This document shows, in pieces, positions 1-6,392 of a stretch of DNA of 8,960 nt (the first letter of the stretch is position 1; the number at the start of each line of letters is the position of its first letter). The translations under genes and the position numbers were made by a program. Below the pieces are notes generated by a model. The model was not told where the DNA came from. It saw only the letters and a program-made list of their open reading frames with translations, and did not search any database. This DNA comes from JAGDYD01 sp046536675 (GTDB lineage Archaea; Micrarchaeota; Micrarchaeia; Micrarchaeales; CABMGC01): NCBI GenBank assembly GCA_046536675.1, contig JAWDMK010000027.1, forward strand, positions 1-8,960, written 5' to 3'.

Positions 1-1260
1 TCTGGTCCATTTAATGAGAGCTATCCTTTTATACCGAAGCTGGGAATTAATTTTGAATTTTCGCTTAACAGCCTCAATTTTGTATTTGTATTTCTTTCTG
101 TTGTTGTCTTTACCGCTGCATCTGCCACAAGTGCATTCTTTACAAAGGAAGAGCGCATAGGCTATTACTCTCTTTTCATGCTTGTTGAAAGTGGTGTACT
201 GGGAATGTTCCTTTCAGGCAATCTAGTTATACTATACCTCTTCTGGGACCTTTCAATAATTGCGCTATTCTTTATGCTCTTCCATTTTGGTGGCTACGAT
301 AGAAGATATGCTTCTATAAAATTCATTATTTATTCGCTGCTCTCAAGCTCGCTTCTTCTTATTGGAATAATAATGGCTTACTTTTATCTTCCCATGCACA
401 GTTTTGAGATCTCGCAGCTCATAAGCAATGGCTACCTTATACCAAAGCCGTTCCAAATTGCAATATTTGTCTTGCTTATGCTCGCTTTCATTATAAAGAT
501 GCCTGCATTTCCTCTTCATTCATGGGCTCCTGATGCATATTCAGAATCTACACCAGAAGGTGCAATGCTGCTTGCCGGTGTGCTTTCAAAATTTGGTGTA
601 TATGGTATGCTCCTTCTATTTGTCTCAATGCCTATAGCAAAGGAGTATTCATTTTATTTTGCAGCTTTATTTGCATTTTCATCAATCTATGCTTCGGCTA
701 TCGCTCTTGTCCAGAAGAATCTTAAGAGAATGCTTTCATATTTGAGCATAAGCGAAATCGGCATTATAGGCTTTGCAATAACAACAGCAAATATTATTGG
801 GCTTAATGGAGCTCTGTTTGGCTCTTTCAGCCATGCACTTATAATAAGCCTTCTCTTCCTTCTAACCTTTAGCATAGAAAAGGTGTTCGGCACTACTATA
901 CTGCAAAGGCTCAGCGGCATACTAAATGGCTATCGCGTGTTAGGCTACTCGTTCTTTTTTGCAATACTTGCTACAATAGGCTTGCCACTAACTACAGGTT
1001 TTATAACAGATATTCTTATATTAATTGGTGGCGCTAGAAGCTTTGGTCTGCTTATACTTGTTCCTGCCTTGGCAATAATTGTAAATGCTTCTTATCTCTT
1101 CTGGACATATGAAAAAAGCTTTTTAACAGGTGAAAGCAGCGAGATTTTTGAAGCACTTGATAAAAACGTCTATATTGCCATATTGCTTCTTATAATCCTT
1201 ATAATTGCATTAGGAGTTTTCCCTTCAATTATTCTTAATTATATAGGTGTAATCATATGA
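1..1260 (+). CDS. nuoM: NADH-quinone oxidoreductase-like subunit M (complex I antiporter-like subunit), 5'-truncated by window edge
   Basis: Membrane subunit of a complex I-type (Nuo/Fpo-like) oxidoreductase, expected to move protons or another cation when a quinone or similar acceptor is reduced. The frame is open from base 1, so the gene starts upstream; 419 residues are visible, against roughly 500 for a full NuoM. Visible family signatures are the TM5 segment ending LFWD (247-249 codes for D), the PLHSWAPDA motif near 510-540, the TM7 lysine in AGVLSKFG (589-591), the TM8 lysine in ALVQKNLKR (724-726), the SHALIISLLFLL helix and the LPLTTGF motif near 982-1005. The consensus TM5 and TM12 glutamates are both aspartate (247-249 and 1009-1011). 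The protein is a run of hydrophobic helices ending in a TM14-like segment. The stop overlaps the nuoN start (ATGA), so the two are one operon; nuoL would be expected upstream. Assignment to M rather than L or an Mrp antiporter rests on length, motifs and the following N gene. Confidence 0.9.
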   Translation, partial: SGPFNESYPFIPKLGINFEFSLNSLNFVFVFLSVVVFTAASATSAFFTKEERIGYYSLFMLVESGVLGMFLSGNLVILYLFWDLSIIALFFMLFHFGGYDRRYASIKFIIYSLLSSSLLLIGIIMAYFYLPMHSFEISQLISNGYLIPKPFQIAIFVLLMLAFIIKMPAFPLHSWAPDAYSESTPEGAMLLAGVLSKFGVYGMLLLFVSMPIAKEYSFYFAALFAFSSIYASAIALVQKNLKRMLSYLSISEIGIIGFAITTANIIGLNGALFGSFSHALIISLLFLLTFSIEKVFGTTILQRLSGILNGYRVLGYSFFFAILATIGLPLTTGFITDILILIGGARSFGLLILVPALAIIVNASYLFWTYEKSFLTGESSEIFEALDKNVYIAILLLIILIIALGVFPSIILNYIGVII

Positions 1261-2609
1261 TAAGCTTATTTGATATGCTTGCACTTAGCGTCGCGCTTCT
1301 TGTAGTTTTAAATATACTTGCGAGGCTTGCAAACAAGAAAAAGCTGCATTTTGCTATAACGTTTTTCTTCCTTGCTCTAATACTTGCAATTCTCTCATTA
1401 ATGCTTTATTATAAAGATTTCGGCATGCACATGGGTTTCATTAATGCTAGCCAATTTTCTGTGCTTATTGCTGCAATATTAACAATGGGTATGATTGTTG
1501 TACAACTAATAGCATATGAGGAGCAGGTATATACTGATTTCTCTCTTCTCTCTAGCTTCTCATATACTGGGATACTTCTTGTGGTAATGTCTAGCAATGT
1601 TGTTACTATTTTTATAGGATTAGCACTTTTAACTGTTCCAACTGTATTTGCGCTACTTCTTTCTAGAAAGTGGATAGAGGCCGGTTTAAAGTATTTTATA
1701 GTAACAGCTCTTTCAGCGAGCCTTTTTGCATTTGGAGCAGCAACATTGTTCTTTTCTACAGGAAACTTGCAGCTAAGCGAACAAGGATACAGCTTAGACA
1801 GCTTAGTTGCATTTATCTTCTTCATAACGTCGATAAGCATAGAGGCAGGCATATTTCCATTTAATCTGTGGATTCCAGATGTTTACCAGGGTGCTCCCGC
1901 ATTTATAACATCAATGCTTGGTGGCTTGAACAAGAAGGTTGGGCTTATCGCACTTATTTATATTTCGATACTGATGTTTCCATTCATCTCGCAGAATCTT
2001 TTACTTATGCTTGCTGTGCTTACAATGTTTTATGGCAACCTTGCTGCGTTGGTTCAAAAAAATGTAAAGAGAATCCTAGCTTATTCATCCATTTCACAGG
2101 TTGGCTACATATTAATAGGCGTTGCTTCGATGAGTAAATATGGCGTTGCTGCGAGCACGTTCCAGATATTCGCGCATGTATTTGCGTTTATAGGGGTTTT
2201 TGCTATTGTGACTTTTCTCGAAAGAAAAGGAAGAAAAGAGGTAATAGAGTATATAGGGCTTAACAAAGAGAATAGGCTTGCTTCTTTTGCACTCTCGTTA
2301 ATGCTTCTTTCAATGATAGGCATGCCTTTTACAGCCGGATTTGTAGGCAAATTCCTTCTCTTCTCGAGCGCCGTCTATTCTAATTTTGCCTGGCTTGCGG
2401 TGCTTGGAATAATAAACACTGTGATCTCAATCTATTATTATGCAAAAATTATAATTGCTGTATATACAAACAGAGAAGGAGCTAAACCGATTAGACTTGG
2501 ATCCCGTATATCTATTGCTTTACTTATCTCTATTGCAATTATACTGGTATTCGGTATATACCCTGGCCCGCTATTTAATATTATGCAAGCTGCTGCTTCC
2601 TCACTATAA
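1257..2609 (+). CDS. nuoN: NADH-quinone oxidoreductase-like subunit N (complex I antiporter-like subunit)
   Basis: 450-residue polytopic membrane protein, the third antiporter-like subunit of a complex I-type pump, close to the usual length of about 480. The ATG overlaps the nuoM stop by four bases (ATGA), implying translational coupling. NuoN hallmarks are the EAGLKYF segment (141-147), the WIPDVYQGAPAF motif (205-216), the TM7 lysine (K226 by ungapped alignment from DVYQGAP), the TM8 lysine in QKNVKRILAYSS (K271), and the TM12 lysine in GFVGKF (K365). Two features are odd. The TM5 glutamate expected in the 'GLE' position is alanine (A123, 1623-1625). Two usually conserved histidines are also replaced: N203 in FPFNLW and Q281 in SISQVGY. 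The protein ends with a typical IYPGPLF hydrophobic tail. No NADH-binding or iron-sulfur subunit lies in the window, so the electron donor cannot be told from here. Confidence 0.93.
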   Translation: MISLFDMLALSVALLVVLNILARLANKKKLHFAITFFFLALILAILSLMLYYKDFGMHMGFINASQFSVLIAAILTMGMIVVQLIAYEEQVYTDFSLLSSFSYTGILLVVMSSNVVTIFIGLALLTVPTVFALLLSRKWIEAGLKYFIVTALSASLFAFGAATLFFSTGNLQLSEQGYSLDSLVAFIFFITSISIEAGIFPFNLWIPDVYQGAPAFITSMLGGLNKKVGLIALIYISILMFPFISQNLLLMLAVLTMFYGNLAALVQKNVKRILAYSSISQVGYILIGVASMSKYGVAASTFQIFAHVFAFIGVFAIVTFLERKGRKEVIEYIGLNKENRLASFALSLMLLSMIGMPFTAGFVGKFLLFSSAVYSNFAWLAVLGIINTVISIYYYAKIIIAVYTNREGAKPIRLGSRISIALLISIAIILVFGIYPGPLFNIMQAAASSL

Positions 2610-2612
2610 AAA
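2605..2612 (+). promoter_or_regulatory. TATA box for the RPA-like gene
   Basis: TATAAAAA begins inside the last codons of nuoN and lies 29-36 bases before the ATG at 2641. An archaeal TATA box at this place would put transcription start at about 2633-2638, giving a nearly leaderless mRNA. No Shine-Dalgarno-like sequence stands before the ATG, which agrees. The assignment is by pattern and spacing only. Confidence 0.45.
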
Positions 2613-2640
2613 TTTAAGGATATTTTGCTGAATAAATATT

Positions 2641-3387
2641 ATGGCTGAAGAAAGCAACAAAGAGATTGATGCTTATTCTGGCATGATAAGCAGAGAGGCG
2701 GCTTCGAATCTGGCAAAACCTAGAAAGATTAAGGTAGAAGACATTTTATCTGGCAATGTTGGCGAGGGGGAACTTGTTGATATAGAAGATTATGTTTACA
2801 GGATATTTAACCCTAGGCGCTTTGAGAAAGATGGTAGAGAAAGGCATGTAAGAACCATTATATTGGGCAATGTTGAAAGGAGTGTGAGGGTAACGCTCTG
2901 GGACAAGTCATCTGCACTTGTTGATTTGATTCCTATTGAGAGGCAGGATAAAATATATATAAACAATTTGCTTGTAAGAAAAGGCCTTAACGAACTTGAA
3001 CTCTCAAGCAGAGGAAACACCTTCTTTACGCGCATTGCTGCCTCTAATACAGGTATAAGTGACTTTTCTGGTCTTGCAGCAGGCGAGAATAATATAGATA
3101 TATTGGCAAAGGTTGTTGCGATCGGTCCTGCAAAATACTTTGATGACCAGAACGGCAAGCAGAGGAAGGTTGCGAGATGCACATTAAGTGATGGACTAGT
3201 AAACCTAAGCGCAGCCTTCTGGGATTCGTCATGCGAATATATAAGCTCGGCACACCCGGGAGATTATATAAAGATAGAGTTTGGTTCGGTAAAGGAGAAC
3301 AATGGATTGGAGATAAATGCTGGAAACTTCTCTAGAGTAGTTGCAAATAAATTGTTTAAAAATAGAATGAAGTGGCTTAAAGACTAA
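2641..3387 (+). CDS. Two-OB-fold single-stranded DNA-binding protein, RPA-like
   Basis: 248-residue soluble protein, probably the cell's RPA/SSB, which coats single-stranded DNA in replication and repair. Two OB folds can be seen. The first spans about residues 35-130 with the core strand VRVTLWD (82-88). The second spans about 150-235 with the equivalent strand LSAAFWD (189-195), so a tryptophan sits at the same place in each (W87 and W194). Each fold also has the strand pattern expected after it (DKIYINNLLVRKG and DYIKIEFGSVKE). The first 30 residues are polar and probably flexible. No zinc finger or cysteine cluster is present, unlike some archaeal RPA large subunits. The gene follows nuoN by 31 bases but has its own TATA box. 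Its stop codon overlaps that of the convergent AAA gene. An OB-fold protein acting on RNA is the main alternative. Confidence 0.75.
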   Translation: MAEESNKEIDAYSGMISREAASNLAKPRKIKVEDILSGNVGEGELVDIEDYVYRIFNPRRFEKDGRERHVRTIILGNVERSVRVTLWDKSSALVDLIPIERQDKIYINNLLVRKGLNELELSSRGNTFFTRIAASNTGISDFSGLAAGENNIDILAKVVAIGPAKYFDDQNGKQRKVARCTLSDGLVNLSAAFWDSSCEYISSAHPGDYIKIEFGSVKENNGLEINAGNFSRVVANKLFKNRMKWLKD

Positions 3388-6176
3388 CGCTGCCCGTAAG
3401 TAGACAAGAAAGAGAGATATTTACCCATGACCATGCTTGGCGCTGATGGCTTCGTCTTTTCTATAAGTGTGGTAAGGTCTGCCATGCTTATCTTAACCTC
3501 TGTGTGCATCGTGACTGATTTTTCAAGCGCGTTCATCTTTGCCTGCCTACAAAGATTTGCTATATCTGCACCGGTAAAGCCTGGTGTCATGTTGCCAAGC
3601 TTTTGAAAATCGATATCCTCTGCCAGCGGTGCTTTCTTAAGGTAAAGCTGGAAAAGCTCTGCACGTTGCTCTTCATTAGGTGGTGGCACAAAAATAAGCT
3701 TGTCAAACCTGCCAGACCTAAGAAGCGCTGGATCGAGTGCATCTGGCCTGTTTGTTGCACCTACAAGAACTATGCCTCGTGTTGACTTAATACCATCAAG
3801 CTCCTGCAAGAATTCACCTGTGAGCTCAACACCCAATTCACTTGCAACCTCTCTGTTAGGCACAACCGCATCTATCTCGTCTACAAATATTATAGATGGT
3901 ATATTTTCTTTAGCCCTGTTGAAGGCTTCCTTTATTGTTAGCACAGCCTTATCTAAACCTGTTTTTGCTATCTCTGCGCCAGAAAGAAGTATCATATGCA
4001 CATCCCCTATTTCTGAAGCAACTGCGCGCATAAGCATGGTTTTTCCTGTGCCTGGCGGGCCAAAGAGAAGAATGCCTCTTATGTTTTCAACATCATACTT
4101 CTTTACCAGATCTGGATGTAATATTGGTATTTCTACTGCTTCATAGATAGCGCGCTTCGCCTCCTCTAGGTCAATAACATCCTCTAGTGAGACCTTTTCT
4201 TCAGCTTCTTTCTCGAGCTTTTCTGGGTGCAGCCTTCTTTCATAATCAAGCTTGAATGTTGTATATTCTTCAAGCTGGCTAAGAGAAGTTGAAGGTTTTG
4301 TCATCTTTATAACATTTATCAGGTCGTTCATTGTAATTTCTAGGACCTTGTTCATTGAAGTAGCTTCCTCTGCCACTTCCCTTGCAACCTCATCGCAAAC
4401 ATTCTTTATGTCTGCACCTGAATATCTTTCTGTAAGCTCAGCGAGCTTGTCATAGTCTATATCATTTCCAATAGGCAGCTTGCTTAAGTAGTATCTAAAT
4501 ATCTCAGCCCTTCCATGCACATCAGGAAGTGGCATATAAATGAGCTTATCGAACCTGCCAGGCCTTAGCAAGCTTGGATCAAGCATGTTTGGTGCGTTTG
4601 TTGCACCCACTATAACCACATTGTCGACTTTTTGGAAACCATCCATCTCGCTAAGAAGGGTTGAAAATATTTCCTTTCCTGTTTCTGTCGTTTGCACCTC
4701 TCTACTACTAGCTATTCCATCAATCTCATCAAAGAAGAGCACACATGGTGCGTGCTTCTTAGCGATTGCAAATATCCTAGAGATTGCTTGTGCACTTTCG
4801 CCAGCGTATGGTGATATTATAGATGAAGCCTTAACATAGAAGAAGCCAGCTCTGATCTCATTTGCTATGGCACGCATTATTAATGTTTTGCCTGTGCCTG
4901 GCGGGCCAAAGAGGAGAATGCCTTTAGCAGGCTTTACTCCATATGCTCCCGCAATCTCCCTATGCTCAATAGGTGAAATTATCGCTGTCTTAAGCTCCTC
5001 TTTTGTCTCTTCATAGTTGGCAACGTCATCAAGTGTTTCTTTCGAACCGCTTGTAAGGTCTTCGAATCCTTCTCCAAACTTAGCTCTAAAGTCCTGCTTC
5101 ATCACATCAAGCGCCCTTATTACAGGTATATCGTTAAGCTCAAGGAAGAGCAGTATAAGTGGTGTTATGAGGAAGCCTATGAAAGGATACAGCGAGTAAG
5201 GCTCATTTGATAGGTATGATAAACCAACGTAAGTTACTGGTATTAGAATACTAAATAAGCTTGCAATAGTGCCTTTGTATTTTGACCTGCTACTTATAAC
5301 GTAGTTGCTAATTATAAATACCAATATGATCCAGACAGCAAGCTCAATTAAAACGTTTATAGGCTGCGAGGCTATAGATAATATAGAAAGGGAGAGAGCA
5401 TCTGTTATTCTGCCAGTAACCTTAAAGCTGAAAAACTCGCCTGCTGCACTCGACCATGCAGAGCTAAGGTTTGAAAGAGAAGCTACTTGTTTATTTGGAA
5501 CAAGATAAGTTACATAAGCGCTGTTTGAAATTGCTGAATGTGCAAGTGTTGCATTAAAGGCTATGGCCCCTGTATTCTGCAAGCCGGTAAGTCCAGAAAC
5601 AATTGCAATAATTAATACAGCAACCGCTGCACTTATTATGCCTCGTTTTGTGCCTACAATCATTATTGTAAGAACAAAAGCAGGGATTTCAATGAAATAG
5701 CCTAAGCTTGAAAAAGGAAGTACAGAAAGCATATAAATAAATGTTATCGTCCTGTAATGCTTAAAGCCGAAAAGGAAGGCAACACCCATAAAGAGCATAA
5801 AGAGCCAAGCAAGAAGAGGGGTCTGGTATATAAACATAGGCAAAGATTCAAAGAAAAGAGCCATCAGCCCTATTAATGGATGAATCATTGTTAGTACAAA
5901 GGTTAAAATAAGAAGAACTATCATTATTGGGAGGGGCAAGAAGGGTGCTGCAAAAGAGATGCTTGCAAGTGCGAATGAAGTAGCAAGGGCATCTGGAAAA
6001 TTTTTATGTGATACAAACTGTCTTAAAAGATCCTTTAACCAATAAATATAAAGCGGGGCTTTTCTTTTAACCGCAATCTTTCTTTTTTTAGCAGGTTTTT
6101 TAGTGCTTAAATTTTTCAAATCCTGCTTAGGCTTAGGGTTTGTCGCCTTGGATTCTCCACGCTGAATGTTTGGCAT
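3384..6176 (-). CDS. Membrane-anchored tandem AAA+ ATPase (CDC48/VAT-type D1-D2 with polytopic N-terminal domain)
   Basis: 930-residue protein with three parts. Residues 1-60 are polar and very basic (lysine/arginine cluster at 26-39). Residues about 63-347 hold some 8-10 hydrophobic helices, with a Ser/Asn/Ala-rich loop at about 198-270 likely outside the membrane. Residues about 380-920 are two AAA+ modules. D1 has Walker A GPPGTGKT (424-431), Walker B with D483-E484, sensor N527 and arginine-finger candidates R538 and R541. D2 has GPPGTGKT (706-713), D766-E767, N809, and R820 and R823. Both modules look able to hydrolyse ATP. No CDC48 N domain (double-psi barrel) is visible and no HExxH protease motif follows, so it is neither VAT nor FtsH. 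By analogy it should unfold or extract membrane-associated substrates on the cytoplasmic side. The D1 pore loop carries Y457-A-G, while D2 has G740-L-D where an aromatic is expected. The start at 6176 has AT-rich promoter-like DNA upstream. Confidence 0.88.
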   Translation of the reverse strand: MPNIQRGESKATNPKPKQDLKNLSTKKPAKKRKIAVKRKAPLYIYWLKDLLRQFVSHKNFPDALATSFALASISFAAPFLPLPIMIVLLILTFVLTMIHPLIGLMALFFESLPMFIYQTPLLAWLFMLFMGVAFLFGFKHYRTITFIYMLSVLPFSSLGYFIEIPAFVLTIMIVGTKRGIISAAVAVLIIAIVSGLTGLQNTGAIAFNATLAHSAISNSAYVTYLVPNKQVASLSNLSSAWSSAAGEFFSFKVTGRITDALSLSILSIASQPINVLIELAVWIILVFIISNYVISSRSKYKGTIASLFSILIPVTYVGLSYLSNEPYSLYPFIGFLITPLILLFLELNDIPVIRALDVMKQDFRAKFGEGFEDLTSGSKETLDDVANYEETKEELKTAIISPIEHREIAGAYGVKPAKGILLFGPPGTGKTLIMRAIANEIRAGFFYVKASSIISPYAGESAQAISRIFAIAKKHAPCVLFFDEIDGIASSREVQTTETGKEIFSTLLSEMDGFQKVDNVVIVGATNAPNMLDPSLLRPGRFDKLIYMPLPDVHGRAEIFRYYLSKLPIGNDIDYDKLAELTERYSGADIKNVCDEVAREVAEEATSMNKVLEITMNDLINVIKMTKPSTSLSQLEEYTTFKLDYERRLHPEKLEKEAEEKVSLEDVIDLEEAKRAIYEAVEIPILHPDLVKKYDVENIRGILLFGPPGTGKTMLMRAVASEIGDVHMILLSGAEIAKTGLDKAVLTIKEAFNRAKENIPSIIFVDEIDAVVPNREVASELGVELTGEFLQELDGIKSTRGIVLVGATNRPDALDPALLRSGRFDKLIFVPPPNEEQRAELFQLYLKKAPLAEDIDFQKLGNMTPGFTGADIANLCRQAKMNALEKSVTMHTEVKISMADLTTLIEKTKPSAPSMVMGKYLSFLSTYGQR

Positions 6177-6188
6177 AATTTTTATAGC

Positions 6189-6200
6189 TATCTATAGATA
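6189..6200. promoter_or_regulatory. 12-base palindrome in the divergent promoter region (tRNA-Tyr TATA box and/or operator)
   Basis: TATCTATAGATA is a perfect 12-base palindrome in the 42 bases between the AAA gene and tRNA-Tyr. Its centre is about 24 bases before the tRNA-Tyr 5' end and 18 bases before the AAA start codon. That fits a TATA box for the tRNA gene. Its symmetry would also allow TBP to bind in either direction, or a dimeric regulator to bind. The role is inferred from position. Confidence 0.35.
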
Positions 6201-6207
6201 TATTAAT
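6199..6207 (-). promoter_or_regulatory. Candidate TATA box for the AAA ATPase gene
   Basis: On the - strand the AT-rich block reads ATTAATATA, 23-31 bases before the ATG at 6176. This is the spacing of a TATA box for a leaderless or nearly leaderless archaeal transcript. The surrounding 42 bases are AT-rich throughout, so the exact element is uncertain. It partly overlaps the palindrome that may serve the divergent tRNA gene. Confidence 0.35.
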
Positions 6208-6218
6208 ATTAGTTTTTA

Positions 6219-6319
6219 CCCGTTGTAGCTCAATGGCTAGAGCGGCCGGCTGTAGCTTGACACCTTTTGCTTGTCAAAAGGATACCGGCAGGTTGGGTGT
6301 TCGACTCACCCCAACGGGA
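6219..6319 (+). tRNA. tRNA-Tyr (GUA) with a 28-nt intron
   Basis: All arms can be built by hand. The acceptor stem CCCGTTG (6219-6225) pairs fully with CAACGGG (6312-6318). The D stem is GCTC/GAGC (6228-6231 with 6240-6243) with GG at 6235-6236. The anticodon stem is GCCGG/CCGGC (6245-6249 with 6285-6289). The variable loop has five bases. The T stem is GGGTG/CACCC around TTCGACT (6300-6306). The anticodon GTA is at 6252-6254. C1-G72 and A73 are the known archaeal/eukaryotic tyrosine identity elements and support the call. CCA is not encoded. A 28-base insert after position 37 must be spliced out. The gene is divergent from the AAA ATPase gene. Confidence 0.93.
6256..6283 (+). other. tRNA-Tyr intron (position 37/38), bulge-helix-bulge type
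   Basis: The insert lies exactly at the canonical archaeal site. TTGAC (6257-6261) pairs with GTCAA (6273-6277) as the inner helix. Three-base bulges AGC (6254-6256) and ATA (6282-6284) flank the two cuts. The central four-base helix (6250-6253 with 6278-6281) has two Watson-Crick pairs, one G-U pair and one G-A mismatch. The substrate would be the tRNA splicing endonuclease. The boundaries are inferred from this fold. Confidence 0.8.
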
Positions 6320-6360
6320 AATAATACTTGCACAGTAAGGGGCATTCTTGCCAAAAAAAA

Positions 6361-6369
6361 ATATATAAA
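6361..6369 (+). promoter_or_regulatory. TATA box for the HIT-family gene
   Basis: ATATATAAA follows a run of nine A and lies 24-32 bases before the GTG at 6393, the spacing expected for a leaderless archaeal transcript. The placement supports 6393 as the start over the second in-frame GTG at 6399. The 73 bases between tRNA-Tyr and this gene hold no other element I can support. Confidence 0.45.
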
Positions 6370-6392
6370 TAAAGTTTAGCTTGTGATACGGT

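Noticed and set aside
1409..1852. 147-residue frame on the - strand inside nuoN
   Set aside because: It is antisense to conserved membrane helices of NuoN and resembles no protein family; a shadow frame.
2796..3182. 128-residue frame on the - strand inside the RPA-like gene
   Set aside because: Antisense to the two OB folds, with no promoter or start signal; a shadow frame.
3700..4839. Open frames on the + strand opposite the AAA gene (about 99-148 residues)
   Set aside because: They lie wholly antisense to conserved AAA+ domains, and their sequences show no domain or sensible start context; they are shadows of the - strand codon pattern.
3384..6176. FtsH-type membrane protease
   Set aside because: No HExxH zinc-protease motif and only about 20 residues after the second AAA module; two AAA modules instead of one.
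6341..6361. GGCATTCTTGCC hairpin followed by nine A, as a terminator
   Set aside because: The stem has only four pairs. The homopolymer is T only on the - strand, where no gene arrives, so it does not terminate tRNA-Tyr; it more likely belongs to the A-rich promoter region of the HIT gene.
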